Shown here piece by piece: positions 42,502-51,625 of a stretch of DNA of 64,000 bases (the stretch's first letter is position 1; each line of letters starts with the position of its first letter). A program made the position numbers and the translations under genes. The stretch comes from DASVUS01 sp036388675 (GTDB lineage Bacteria; Armatimonadota; Abditibacteriia; Abditibacteriales; Abditibacteriaceae): assembly GCA_036388675.1 (NCBI GenBank), contig DASVRI010000012.1, forward strand, positions 1 through 64,000, given 5' to 3'. A model generated the notes under the pieces. That model saw only the letters and a list, made by a program, of their open reading frames with translations. It was not told where the DNA came from and did not search any database.

Positions 42502-44184
42502 GTGCAAACCCAATCACAAAGTCAATCCGGTGTGGGGCAATCTCAAGCGCAGGGGCCAGTGCCCGACGCGCAGGTTTTAAACGCGCCGGCGCCGAACGAG
42601 CAACAGCCGGAAGCTCAACAGCCAGAGGCTCAACAGCCGGGCGAGCCGCCTCAGGGCGCGCAAACTCCGGTGACGGCTGAGAAACCGCCTGCCGGACAGT
42701 TGTTCGCCACGCCGATCAAGTGCGGACTTTTCGCGCGTTACTCTGAAGGTGGCTTCTACGATGAGATGTTCGATGAAGCGGGACAGCCGCGCGCGCACTA
42801 CCAAGGTGTGTTCGATCAACTGAGCGCGATGACGCCGCAAGACTTCACTGCGCGACGCAAACGGGCCGATCTCACTTTTTTGCAGCAGGGCATCACCTTT
42901 ACGGTTTACGGCGGTGATAGCGGCGGCAACACCGAGCGCATCTTTCCGTTCGACCTGGTGCCGCGCATCATTACGGCGCGCAAGTGGGCGCGCCTGGAAG
43001 CCGGCTTGAAGCAGCGCATTCGCGCTCTCAACCTGTTTTTGCAGGACGTTTATCACGAGCAGAAAATCTTGAAAGATGGCGTGGTGCCGCTCGATTTAGT
43101 ACTCGGCTGCCCGGATTATCGCCGCGAGATTTTCGGCATCAACGCCGCCAAGAACGTCTACACACATATCTCCGGCACCGACCTGGTGCGCGATGAGAAG
43201 GGTGAGTATTTGGTTCTGGAAGATAACCTGCGTTCTCCTTCAGGTGCCTGCTACGTGGTGGAAAACCGGCAGGTAATGAAGAACACATTTCCCATGACCT
43301 TCTCGCGCTATGGCGTGCGCTCGGTCGATGGATATTGTGTCGATCTGCGCGACAGCCTGCGCATGGTTGCTCCCGGCGGCATCGAAAACCCCACCATTGT
43401 GTTGCTGACGCCCGGCCTCTATAATTCGGCCTATTACGACCACGCCTTCCTGGCCAAGCAGATGGGCATTGAATTGTGTGAAGGCCGCGACCTCATTGTG
43501 GACGACGCCAAAGTTTATATGCGCACCACGCAGGGTTTGCGCCGCGTGGATGTCATCTATCGTCGCATTGATGACGATTACCTCGACCCGCTGACGTTCC
43601 GCCCCGATTCATCGTTGGGCGTAACAGGGCTTATCAACTGCTGGCGCGCCGGTAACGTGACGCTGGCCAACGCCGTGGGAACCGGCGTGGCGGACGACAA
43701 AGCGGTGTATGCCTACACGCCGCAGATGATCAAGTATTACCTGGACGAAGACCCGATTCTGCCCATCGTTCCGACATACATGACGGCGGACGACAAAGAA
43801 CGCGCTTATGTATTGGAACACCTGCACGAACTGGTGGTAAAACCAACGAACGCCAGCGGCGGTTACGGCATGTTGGTCGGGCCGTATTCTACGGCAGCAC
43901 AGCGTGAGGAAATGCGTGATCGTATTTCCAGCAATCCGCGCGGCTTCATCGCGCAGCCAACGCTCAAGCTGTCGCGCCACCCGACTTTTATCGAAGATGG
44001 CAATGATGGCTATTTTGAAGGTCGCCACGTCGATTTGCGGCCTTACATTATTTTCGATGGCGATGATGTAAAGGTCATGCCCGGCGGTCTGACGCGCGTC
44101 GCCCTGGTGAGAAATTCGCTGGTGGTCAATTCCAGCCAGGGCGGCGGCTCCAAAGATACATGGGTGCTGAGCCAGGATTTTTAG
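42502..44184 (+). CDS. Circularly permuted ATP-grasp ligase (COG2308 type)
   Basis: 560 residues. The first ~70 residues are Gln/Pro/Glu-rich with an in-frame 15-bp repeat (EAQQP) and are probably disordered. The conserved domain begins near CGLFARYSEGGFYDEMFDE. Further family signatures are PFDLVPRIITARKWARLEAG, EYLVLEDNLRSPSGACYV, and in the permuted ATP-binding half VVKPTNASGGYGMLVGP and SRHPTFIEDG. The enzyme is predicted to form an amide/peptide bond with ATP. This family is typically encoded with alpha-E proteins, transglutaminase-like proteases and the Anbu peptidase, as here. No ribosome-binding site precedes the GTG, so the start is uncertain. Confidence 0.88.
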   Translation: MQTQSQSQSGVGQSQAQGPVPDAQVLNAPAPNEQQPEAQQPEAQQPGEPPQGAQTPVTAEKPPAGQLFATPIKCGLFARYSEGGFYDEMFDEAGQPRAHYQGVFDQLSAMTPQDFTARRKRADLTFLQQGITFTVYGGDSGGNTERIFPFDLVPRIITARKWARLEAGLKQRIRALNLFLQDVYHEQKILKDGVVPLDLVLGCPDYRREIFGINAAKNVYTHISGTDLVRDEKGEYLVLEDNLRSPSGACYVVENRQVMKNTFPMTFSRYGVRSVDGYCVDLRDSLRMVAPGGIENPTIVLLTPGLYNSAYYDHAFLAKQMGIELCEGRDLIVDDAKVYMRTTQGLRRVDVIYRRIDDDYLDPLTFRPDSSLGVTGLINCWRAGNVTLANAVGTGVADDKAVYAYTPQMIKYYLDEDPILPIVPTYMTADDKERAYVLEHLHELVVKPTNASGGYGMLVGPYSTAAQREEMRDRISSNPRGFIAQPTLKLSRHPTFIEDGNDGYFEGRHVDLRPYIIFDGDDVKVMPGGLTRVALVRNSLVVNSSQGGGSKDTWVLSQDF

Positions 44185-44188
44185 TTTT

Positions 44189-44329
44189 TTAACAGGGATG
44201 GAGGGGATGAAAGAGATGGCTCAAGATTCGTCGTTGCAGATGTTCTGCGTTTTTTAAATGAGAACCATTGCAACGAGTACTCATTGCAATGCCCGAAACC
44301 ATCCCTTTCATCCCCTCCATCCCTGTTAA
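44189..44329. repeat. Nested inverted-repeat element with GAGTACTC at its centre
   Basis: Outer arms 44189-44219 and 44299-44329 pair in 30 of 31 positions. Inside, CATTGCAA (44266-44273) and TTGCAATG (44284-44291) form a second perfect stem around the octamer at 44275-44282. It lies between the ATP-grasp stop and the alpha-E gene's ribosome-binding site, so it may affect transcript balance in the operon. Confidence 0.85.
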
Positions 44330-44344
44330 TTCAAAGAGGTTGAT

Positions 44345-45325
44345 ATGCTAAGCCGTGTTGCGGATGCGCTATTCTGGATGGCACGCTACTATGAGCGCGC
44401 CGAGAATACGTCGCGCCTCATTGACGTGAACATCAACATGATGCTCGATATGGGGCACGCGCTGAGCGATGCCGGTTCCAGCGCGCCTTATTGGAACCCG
44501 ATTATTCGCATCACCAGCCCGTTCGATGAATTTCGTGCGCGCTACCCGAAAACAACGCAGGAAAGCGCGCTGGAATGGTTGACTTTTGACGAGAACAACT
44601 CGAACTCGATCTTTGGGTGCATCAGCCGTACGCGCGAAAATGCCCGCGCCATTCGCGGCCAGATTTCAAGCGAAATGTGGCAGCAGATTAACTCGACATA
44701 CCTGCGCGTCAAAGATTCGACCAACGCCGACATCTGGCGCGAAGGGCCGCACGCCTACTTCCTGCGTGTGCGCGAAGCGTCGCAGCTTTTTCAGGGCATG
44801 ATGAAGAGTACTCAACCGCGCGATGAAGCCTATCATTGGATGCAACTGGGCAAATACTTGGAACGCGCTGATGCCACCACGCGACTGGTCGATGTGAAGT
44901 ATCATATTCTGCTACCGTCGGTGGATGAAGTCGGCGGTCCCATCGACAACGTGCAGTGGATCGCTGTTCTCAAGTCGTGCAGCGCTTACGAAGCCTATCA
45001 GCGCCGTTATGTGGCGAGAATTACGCCCAGTCGCGTGGCGGAATTCCTGGTGCTCGACCGCACTTTTCCGCGCGCCGTGCGCTTCAGCTTCGACCAGGTT
45101 CGCTGGGCGTTGCGCTCGATTGCCATTGAACATGGCGCCATCGACGAGCGACCGCCCGAAATTGTGGCGAGCCATGTGCGCCACATGTTGAGCGAAACAA
45201 CCATGAGAGGCATCGTGCAGTTTGGTTTGCACGAATACATGGCGCAGCTTCAACATTACTGTGCTGAAGTTTCGAACAAAATTACCCAGACTTACTTCCA
45301 GGGCGCGATGCAGCATGCAGCTTAA
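44345..45325 (+). CDS. Alpha-E domain protein (COG2307/DUF403)
   Basis: 326 residues, all-helical, the usual length. It opens with MLSRVADALFWMARYYERAENTSRL (quoted in part: LFWMARYYERAENTSR), the hallmark of the alpha-E family. Later conserved parts are FRARYPKTTQESALEWL, SRTRENARAIRGQIS, WMQLGKYLERADATTRLVDV and VAEFLVLDRTFPRAVRFSF. Its activity is unknown; it is a constant partner of the permuted ATP-grasp ligase and possibly binds or methylates the ligase product. AGAGG stands 6 bases upstream of the ATG. Confidence 0.92.
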   Translation: MLSRVADALFWMARYYERAENTSRLIDVNINMMLDMGHALSDAGSSAPYWNPIIRITSPFDEFRARYPKTTQESALEWLTFDENNSNSIFGCISRTRENARAIRGQISSEMWQQINSTYLRVKDSTNADIWREGPHAYFLRVREASQLFQGMMKSTQPRDEAYHWMQLGKYLERADATTRLVDVKYHILLPSVDEVGGPIDNVQWIAVLKSCSAYEAYQRRYVARITPSRVAEFLVLDRTFPRAVRFSFDQVRWALRSIAIEHGAIDERPPEIVASHVRHMLSETTMRGIVQFGLHEYMAQLQHYCAEVSNKITQTYFQGAMQHAA

Positions 45326-45404
45326 ATCCGTGCCGCTTTGGGGAGGAAATTAAAGTTCTTCTGCGCACAGACAAATCTGCTATCAGGCTTCAAACTCACC
45401 ACTC

Positions 45405-46367
45405 ATGTTGATTACCACGCTGCACGAGACAGTCTTCGAATACGACCGCCCCATTCGCGGCACGTTTACCGAAGTGCGCCTGTGGCCCGTATCGGATGCG
45501 GGACAAACGTGCCGCGAGTTCTCGCTTTCGGTCGATCCAATGCGGGCCATGACCGAAGCCACAGACTACCACGGCAACATAGCGCTGATGTTCAACATTC
45601 TGCCGGAGCATCGCCGCGTTGTGGTGTCGGGACGCTCGGTTGTGGAAACGCATCGCCGTCCGTTTTCGGCACAGGAGCCGTTAACGGAATTTGAGAACCA
45701 CAAAGCGCAGCTCGATTATCTCCAGTTCGGCGGCCCGGTCGAGGATGTGCCGCAAATCGAAGAATGGGTGGATGCTTCGGGATTGCGCAACGCTGATGAA
45801 AGCGCGCCGTGGTGGGAGCCACACAGCACTTTTGCCGCCGCGCAGAAACTGAACACGCTGATCTATGAGCGCTTTACTTACGCGCCCAATACCACCGACG
45901 TTCACACGCGCATTTCAGAAGTGTTTGCCACTGGCTGTGGCGTGTGTCAGGATTTTGCGCATATCTTCATTGCGGTGTGCCGTGCGGCGGGCGTGCCGGC
46001 GCGCTATGTCAGCGGCTATCTCGTGACGCGTCGCTCACGTTCCGCGCAGGGTTCATCGGCTTCTCATGCCTGGGTGGAAGTTTTGATTCCACAAATGGGC
46101 TGGTGTGCCTTCGACCCGACCAACAACATGCTGGCCAACGATTACTACATCAAGCTGGCTGCGGGTTGCGATTACCGCGATGTGCCGCCCACGCGCGGTA
46201 TCTACAAGGGTTTCGGCGTTACGGCTAATTTACGCGTGCGGGTTCATACCATTGTGGAAGGTGAGAGCCTGGAAACGGGCGATCAGGCCGAAAGCGATGA
46301 CGGGCCGACACCGGAGAGCAACATCGACACGAGTACTCAACGAGGGCCGCGCGAGTTAGTAGGATAA
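45405..46367 (+). CDS. Transglutaminase-like cysteine protease, first of the locus
   Basis: 320 residues. An N-terminal bacterial-transglutaminase beta domain (residues 1-120) precedes the transglutaminase-like core with its triad: Cys in TGCGVCQDFAHIF (~182), His in SASHAWVEVLIP (~225) and Asp in CAFDPTNN (~243). In the ATP-grasp/alpha-E systems these enzymes are thought to hydrolyse or transfer the amide bonds made by the ligase. The C-terminal ~30 residues are acidic and disordered, containing a GAGTACTC octamer. It lies 79 bases after the alpha-E gene. No signal peptide, so cytoplasmic. Confidence 0.9.
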   Translation: MLITTLHETVFEYDRPIRGTFTEVRLWPVSDAGQTCREFSLSVDPMRAMTEATDYHGNIALMFNILPEHRRVVVSGRSVVETHRRPFSAQEPLTEFENHKAQLDYLQFGGPVEDVPQIEEWVDASGLRNADESAPWWEPHSTFAAAQKLNTLIYERFTYAPNTTDVHTRISEVFATGCGVCQDFAHIFIAVCRAAGVPARYVSGYLVTRRSRSAQGSSASHAWVEVLIPQMGWCAFDPTNNMLANDYYIKLAAGCDYRDVPPTRGIYKGFGVTANLRVRVHTIVEGESLETGDQAESDDGPTPESNIDTSTQRGPRELVG

Positions 46368-46404
46368 TCGGGCGATAAGACAAATCGTTGAAAGAAAGAT
46401 ATTT

Positions 46405-47334
46405 ATGAATCCGCAAACGCTTGAACACGATACCACGACAACACGCGCCGGGCGCATTGTGAAACCGGAATGGTTGTCTCCGCCGCCTCTGCCGGGCTAC
46501 ACGCCTCCGCCAGCCGGCAAATACACCCTGCGCGTCGGTTGTGAATTTGTTTATCGTTCGGAATGGCCCACGCCGGCCATCATACAGGTCGAGGCATACC
46601 GCGACGGCGACCACCAACTGCTTGAAGAAAGCTGGCGCAACACACCCGAAATCGACTCGCACGAGTACTCGGATGTTTACGGTAACCGCTGTCGTCGCCT
46701 CGTAATTCCGCGTGGCGAAACTCGTCTGAGCTACGATGCCCTGGTCGATATTACGTCCAATCCCGATGAAGTCGATCTGCACGCCGAGCAGTTGCCGGTC
46801 GAGTTCCTGCCGGACGAAACCATTATTTACACGCTGGCCAGCCGCTACTGCGAAAGCGACCTGCTGGTGCACGACGCCTGGAAGCTTTTCGGCGACACGC
46901 CGCCCGGTTGGCAGCGCGTGCAGGCCGTCTGCGACTGGTGCCACGAAAACATCGCCTACGAGAGCGGCGCCAGTACGCCCGCTACGACAGCTCTTGATAT
47001 TTATCGCAACCGCGCCGGCATCTGCCGCGATTTCGCCCACATTGGCGTCACGTTATGTCGCGCTCTCAGCATTCCGGCGCGTTATTGCTTCGGCTACATG
47101 CCCGATATTGGCGTGGTCGCCCCTGAAGTCCCTATGGATTTTCATGCCTGGTTCGAAGTTTTTCTGGGCGGTCGCTGGCGCACATTCGATGCACGCCACA
47201 ACACGCCGCGCATCGGGCGCGTTCCCATTGCGCGCGGGCGCGACGCCCTCGATTGCGCCATGATTACAACCTATGGTGCAGCCGAGTTCCAGAGCATGAT
47301 CGTATGGGCTGAAGAAGCACCCGAATCAGCTTAA
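46405..47334 (+). CDS. Transglutaminase-like cysteine protease, second of the locus
   Basis: 309 residues. The N-terminal ~150 residues form the beta-rich domain (LRVGCEFVYRSEWPTPAIIQ, VYGNRCRRLVIPRGETRLSY). The core keeps Cys in RAGICRDFAHIGV (~210), His in DFHAWFEVFLGG (~248) and Asp in FDARHN (~263). It is of the branch whose N-terminus ends in YCESD, shared with the third transglutaminase at 55.8 kb, so those two are the closer pair. It follows the first transglutaminase gene after 37 bases and ends the plus-strand part of the Anbu-type locus. Confidence 0.9.
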   Translation: MNPQTLEHDTTTTRAGRIVKPEWLSPPPLPGYTPPPAGKYTLRVGCEFVYRSEWPTPAIIQVEAYRDGDHQLLEESWRNTPEIDSHEYSDVYGNRCRRLVIPRGETRLSYDALVDITSNPDEVDLHAEQLPVEFLPDETIIYTLASRYCESDLLVHDAWKLFGDTPPGWQRVQAVCDWCHENIAYESGASTPATTALDIYRNRAGICRDFAHIGVTLCRALSIPARYCFGYMPDIGVVAPEVPMDFHAWFEVFLGGRWRTFDARHNTPRIGRVPIARGRDALDCAMITTYGAAEFQSMIVWAEEAPESA

Positions 47335-47360
47335 ACGCGCCATCTCAAGCAGAGCGTCTT

Positions 47361-47394
47361 GTTCAGGAGCGCCCGAGTTTTTCCTGAACTCGGG
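47361..47394 (+). promoter_or_regulatory. Two mutually exclusive hairpins after the transglutaminase gene
   Basis: GTTCAGGA (47361-47368) can pair with TCCTGAAC (47382-47389), or CCCGAGTT (47372-47379) with AACTCGGG (47387-47394); the two stems share bases 47387-47389. It may be a terminator or attenuator before the GH95-like gene. Confidence 0.45.
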
Positions 47395-47496
47395 ATGACC
47401 TTTGCGCAAAACGTGTAGCCGATGCAGGTGCTGTAGCCGCATACAGGCTGCGTGTAACCGGCGCGTCTGCAACTGTGATTGGCTAAACTGGCGCCC

Positions 47497-49626
47497 ATGC
47501 CAATCACGATTTCCGACCTGAGCTGGACTTTTCCTCTTTCTCGCCCGCACTGTGGCATCGCACTGGGTAACGGCACGCAAGGCGTATTGGTATGGGGCAA
47601 CGAATTTCTTTGTCTCACCATAGCACGCGCGGGCTTTTGGGATCATCGCGGCGGCAATGCCTTCACAACGGCTGCGACTTTTTCCAAAGTTCGCGCGTTC
47701 CTCGAAGCCGACGATGAAAACGGCATCAAAGAGCTGTTTGCCAAGCCGCCCAAAGACGAACGCACGCCACAACGCCCACAGCAAATCGGCGGCGGCCGTA
47801 TCGAGTTGCACTTCCCCGATGGCTTCAAGCCCAGAACAGGCGTATTGAAGCGCGAAAGCGGCATTCTGGAAATCGAACTGCAAAACGAGGCGGGAGCAAG
47901 CCGCTTGGTACAGATCGAGATGTCGATGGATGATGAGGTGTCGTGGATTGATGGCGCGTCCGGCGCGCAACTGCGTCTGCGCCCAACGTGGGAATGGACG
48001 GGCAAGCAACTCGAAAAGTGGGACGTCTTGCCGCCGCACGTCATTGAAATCGAAGACGGCACCGGCTTCGTGCAGGAATTGCCGGACGATGACGCGCTGG
48101 CAATTGTAGTTCGTAAGCAGGGCGAACGACTTTTCATCGCGACGGCTTTGGGCGATGTTGAAGACGCCGCGAAAGAGGCTGTGCAGCGTGCGCGCGACGT
48201 GCCCGTTACCGATTCGGGCTACTTCTGGAAGCGGTACTGGCAGGATGTGCCGCGCGTGCAACTGCCCGACGCCGAGTTGCAGCATTTCTGGGACATCGCG
48301 CTGTGGAAGCAGGCTGGGATAACGACGCCTCATGGCGTCGCGGCCACGTTGCAAGGGCCGTGGATGGAAGAGTACCAGTTGCCGCCGTGGAGCAACGATT
48401 ATCATTTCAACATCAATGCACAAATGATTTACTGGCCGGCTCTGGCCACTAATCGGCTGGAGCATTTCGCGCCGTTATGGGCGATGATTCGTGAATGGAT
48501 GCCGGTCTTGCGCGAAAACGGCGAAACGTTTTTCGGGCGAAAAGGCGCTTTGATGTTGCCGCACGCCGTGGATGATAAATGCCAGGTCGTCGGCTCGTTC
48601 TGGACGGGCACTATTGACCACGCCTGCACCGCCTGGATGGCGCAGATGGCGTGGCTGCACTATCGTTACGGGCTGGACGAAAATATCTTGCGCGATGTAG
48701 CGTGGCCTCTGCTCAATGGCGCCTTTGAAGGCTACTGGGCGATGCACGAAGAGAAGGACGGCAAGTTCTCGCTGCCCATCAGCGTCAGCCCCGAATATCG
48801 CGCCAGTGGCATGAACGCCTGGGGCCGCGACGCTTCGTTTCAACTGGCGGCGTGGCACATGATCGCGCAGATTCTACCCGATGCGGCCCGAGTACTCGGA
48901 CAAGATACCGACCCGCGCTGGCGTGAAGTCGAGGAGAAACTGCCGCCTTATTCTCTTGTAAACAATCGCATCGGGTTGTGGGGCGGGCTTGAGCTTGAAG
49001 AAAGCCATCGTCACCATTCGCACCTGGCCTCGATCTGGCCGTTCATGTCGCTTGATCCTTTCGACGCGACGCACTGGAAAACGGTTACGCGTTCAATCGA
49101 GTTCTGGAACAAGACCGGCGCCGGGCAGTGGACAGGTTGGTGCATTCCGTGGGCGTCTGTTTTATGCTCGCGTCTCGAACTGCCCGATGCCGCCGTGACG
49201 TGGATGCACTGGATGCTCGATAACTTCACCAATGAAGGTTACGGCACATTGCACAACGCCGACTTCCCCGGCGCAGCGGCCTGGAGCGATGGCTCTTTTG
49301 AAAGCCGTCGCAAGCCCGAAAACCGCGAAGTCATGCAGATGGATGCTACAATGGGCTTCCTCATCGCCGTTACCGAACTTCTGGTGCAAAACCGTCGCGA
49401 TGGAATACATGTGTTGCCTCAGTTGCCCCGCCGCTGGAAAACGCTACGCTTCGACGGCATCCGCACCGAAGGCGCTTTTCTCATTGGCGCGACGGTGGAA
49501 GACGGAAAAACAACCGAAGTGCGCGTCAAAGCGGAAAAAGGCGGCCTGTTGCGTTTGTATCCGGGATTTGGAGATGTTGTGCAGCGCGAAATGGCAGTGG
49601 GAGAAGAGTTCGTTTTGCGGCCATGA
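47497..49626 (+). CDS. Glycoside hydrolase, GH95-like
   Basis: 709 residues from the ATG at 47497; a TTG at 47479 is the outermost option. An N-terminal beta-rich domain (residues 1-240) leads into an (alpha/alpha)6 barrel with GH95-type motifs: GPWMEEYQLPPWSNDYHFNINAQM (in part WSNDYHFNINAQ, ~300), ESHRHHSHLASIWPF (~505) and NTGAGQWTGW-like KTGAGQWTGWCIP (~545). A short C-terminal beta domain follows. GH95 enzymes cleave alpha-1,2-linked fucose or galactose. There is no signal peptide, so either the substrate is imported or the start is wrong. The carbohydrate link to the neighbouring Anbu-type genes is not obvious. Confidence 0.8.
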   Translation: MPITISDLSWTFPLSRPHCGIALGNGTQGVLVWGNEFLCLTIARAGFWDHRGGNAFTTAATFSKVRAFLEADDENGIKELFAKPPKDERTPQRPQQIGGGRIELHFPDGFKPRTGVLKRESGILEIELQNEAGASRLVQIEMSMDDEVSWIDGASGAQLRLRPTWEWTGKQLEKWDVLPPHVIEIEDGTGFVQELPDDDALAIVVRKQGERLFIATALGDVEDAAKEAVQRARDVPVTDSGYFWKRYWQDVPRVQLPDAELQHFWDIALWKQAGITTPHGVAATLQGPWMEEYQLPPWSNDYHFNINAQMIYWPALATNRLEHFAPLWAMIREWMPVLRENGETFFGRKGALMLPHAVDDKCQVVGSFWTGTIDHACTAWMAQMAWLHYRYGLDENILRDVAWPLLNGAFEGYWAMHEEKDGKFSLPISVSPEYRASGMNAWGRDASFQLAAWHMIAQILPDAARVLGQDTDPRWREVEEKLPPYSLVNNRIGLWGGLELEESHRHHSHLASIWPFMSLDPFDATHWKTVTRSIEFWNKTGAGQWTGWCIPWASVLCSRLELPDAAVTWMHWMLDNFTNEGYGTLHNADFPGAAAWSDGSFESRRKPENREVMQMDATMGFLIAVTELLVQNRRDGIHVLPQLPRRWKTLRFDGIRTEGAFLIGATVEDGKTTEVRVKAEKGGLLRLYPGFGDVVQREMAVGEEFVLRP

Positions 49627-49652
49627 GCAGCAGATCTCGGGATGCGGGCAGA

Positions 49653-49690
49653 CAAAGTACTTTTAGTCGTTCAGCCAAAGTACTTTGGCT
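49653..49690. repeat. AAGTACTT palindromes between convergent genes
   Basis: An 18-bp perfect palindrome AGCCAAAGTACTTTGGCT at 49673-49690, preceded by a half-degenerate copy (CAAAGTACTTTTAG) at 49653. A third copy is at 54601-54616. The core differs from the GAGTACTC octamer by one symmetrical base change. It lies between the GH95-like and helicase stops and could act as a terminator. Confidence 0.7.
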
Positions 49691-49719
49691 CCGTTGTCGT
49701 CTAATTGGCTCTGCCTGCC

Positions 49720-51381
49720 TTAGCCTGACGCCACTCCGGCCAGTTGCAGCCAGTCTTCATGCGATAACGTGCGCGTGTCATCGGTTTCTTCGCCGTCAAC
49801 AATTTGCGCGAAGAGTTCGCGTTTGGCGCGCAGAATTTCATCGACACGTTCTTCAAGAGTGCCGAGCATAATGTAACGGTAAACGTGAACCGGGCGCATT
49901 TGTCCGGGGCGATGAGCGCGATCTTCCGCCTGCGTTTCGGCAGCAGGGTTCCACCAGCGGTCGAAGTGAAAAACATAAGACGCGCTCTGCAAATTCAAGC
50001 CAACGCCGCCCGCGCGCAGCGACACAATTAACAGGGGCGAACCGTCGGGAGCGGCAAAAGCGTCGAGTGCGCGTTGCCGTGCCCGCGCATCCATATCGCC
50101 AGTGAAAAGCAACGGCTGCCACGGCGCCAATTCGCGCGCCAATCGCTTTGCACCGAAGTTTTCGTTGGTGAACTGCGTGAAGATTAGCGCCCGTTCGCCG
50201 CCGGCAATAACATCGCTCAAGCGCTCACGCAGGTCATCCAGTTTGGCCGAAAACGTGGTTTTTCCCGGTGCGAAGTTGCAGATTTGCTGTAGTTTCATAA
50301 TCTGCGCCATGACGCCTTCCATTGGCAAATCGCCGTTTTTCAGTGCCGCGCGCAACGCCTCGGCGCCGCCCTGCGCCACTTCGTCGTAGGCGGTGCGCTG
50401 TTCGGGTGTCATCGGCAGCGGCACGGTGGTGATGATTTTCGGCGGTAGGTCGGCCAATACCTCGGCTTTGCGGCGGCGCAGTTGATGCTTGGCGAGCAGA
50501 ACGCGCAAACGCGGCACATCAGGGAAAATCGCGTTTTGTCCGGTGACGAATTCCAGAATCGAAGCGGCATCGCCGGCGCTGTTTTCCAGCGGCGTGCCGG
50601 TCAGAGCCCACGAACGGCGGCGCGGCAAAGCCTTGCAAACCTGCGCGATGCTGCTGTCGCGATTCTTGATTTTCTGTGCCTCGTCGAGTACGACCACGTC
50701 CCAACCGCCGCGATCCGGCAAAGCAGAGAGATTAAAGTCCTCACTTAAAAGCACTTCCCAGTCGGCGCGCAAAGTTTCATAGGAAACCACCGTGAGGTGT
50801 GCGCGATAGCGCCACTGCCAGCGTCGCGTTGCTGCCGCGCCGTTCACCACCATGACGCGCAGTTCGGGCGTCCATTGCGCTGCCGCGCGGCGCCACTGTT
50901 CGAGCAGGCTGGCCGGGACGACAATCAGCGCCCGCTCGATTTGACGGCGGTGCAACAGCACACGCAATGCCGCCAGTGTTTGCGCAGTTTTGCCCAGGCC
51001 CATGTCGTCGCCCAGCAACAGGTGGCGCGCTTTGAGCAAGACGCGCACGCCTACGCCCTGAAAGCCAAAAAGCGTGTGCGGCCATTGCATCGGCCCGTTT
51101 GGGCGCAGCAACAGTTCGGGAGCCGGTTGCAGCATGGCGGCTAAACGCCAGCGCAGCCCGTCATCGGGCGCCGCCGCGTGCGATTCGTCGCCTTCAAATT
51201 CTTCGTTTTCCTGCAATGGGGCATTCACGACAGGCGTCGGACCGAACATCAGGCGCACATCGTAATCGCGGGCGCGCCACTGCCGCACATGGCCCAGTTG
51301 TGAAGTCGCGGGCGATTCCTCCGGCGCCGCAATACGCCGCGCCGGTTGTTCATCGCGCCACCGCCACCAGGTATTCGGCAT
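49720..51381 (-). CDS. SNF2-family DEAD/DEAH helicase
   Basis: 553 residues from the ATG at 51381; the outer start at 51411 lies inside a repeat. The two RecA-like lobes are complete: motif I DDMGLGKTAQTL (~residue 125), Ia/II VVLDEAQKIKN (~235), III ALTGTPLEN (~260), and in lobe two LIFTQF (~405), VSLRAGGVGLNL (~460) and AEDRAHRPGQ (~485). The first ~80 residues are a small unassigned domain. It should translocate on double-stranded DNA. It is the last gene of a minus-strand cassette with BrxC/BrxD-like proteins. No GAGTACTC octamer occurs in it. Confidence 0.9.
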   Translation of the reverse strand: MPNTWWRWRDEQPARRIAAPEESPATSQLGHVRQWRARDYDVRLMFGPTPVVNAPLQENEEFEGDESHAAAPDDGLRWRLAAMLQPAPELLLRPNGPMQWPHTLFGFQGVGVRVLLKARHLLLGDDMGLGKTAQTLAALRVLLHRRQIERALIVVPASLLEQWRRAAAQWTPELRVMVVNGAAATRRWQWRYRAHLTVVSYETLRADWEVLLSEDFNLSALPDRGGWDVVVLDEAQKIKNRDSSIAQVCKALPRRRSWALTGTPLENSAGDAASILEFVTGQNAIFPDVPRLRVLLAKHQLRRRKAEVLADLPPKIITTVPLPMTPEQRTAYDEVAQGGAEALRAALKNGDLPMEGVMAQIMKLQQICNFAPGKTTFSAKLDDLRERLSDVIAGGERALIFTQFTNENFGAKRLARELAPWQPLLFTGDMDARARQRALDAFAAPDGSPLLIVSLRAGGVGLNLQSASYVFHFDRWWNPAAETQAEDRAHRPGQMRPVHVYRYIMLGTLEERVDEILRAKRELFAQIVDGEETDDTRTLSHEDWLQLAGVASG

Positions 51382-51390
51382 AATTATGAA

Positions 51391-51569
51391 TAGACCTCTT
51401 TCATAGATCAATAGTTTGTCATTCCGAGCGCAGTGAGGAATCTTTACACGCTACAAAGCAAGATTCCCCAGCGCAGCGAGAAGCATCAACAGGCTTCTCT
51501 AACGGGCGTCCAACGCTGCGCTCAGAATGACACGACAGGAGGCGGCCACGCATGGATGAAAGAGGTCTA
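51391..51569. repeat. Nested inverted-repeat element upstream of the helicase gene
   Basis: Outer 14-bp arms TAGACCTCTTTCAT (51391-51404) and their perfect complement (51556-51569) enclose a second pair beginning GTCATTCCGAGCGCAG at 51418 and ending with CTGCGCTCAGAATGAC at 51531. The inner sequence resembles repeats seen in many bacterial genomes. It occupies the gap between two cassette genes and overlaps one possible helicase start. Confidence 0.8.
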
Positions 51570-51625
51570 ATGGAACGCGGAGCCTTCGGCTACACAAAAG
51601 CGAGATTGATATACGCGGATTCTGC

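Noticed and set aside
25098..43105. CAGTACTC (about 25101) and TAGTACTC (about 43098) counted as octamers
   Set aside because: They break the palindrome by one base and were left out of the count of GAGTACTC.
46225..47040. 271-residue open frame on the minus strand
   Set aside because: Antisense to two transglutaminase-like genes with intact catalytic residues.
47326..48465. 379-residue open frame on the minus strand
   Set aside because: It lies opposite the GH95-like gene, whose motifs are clear; composition is that of an antisense shadow.
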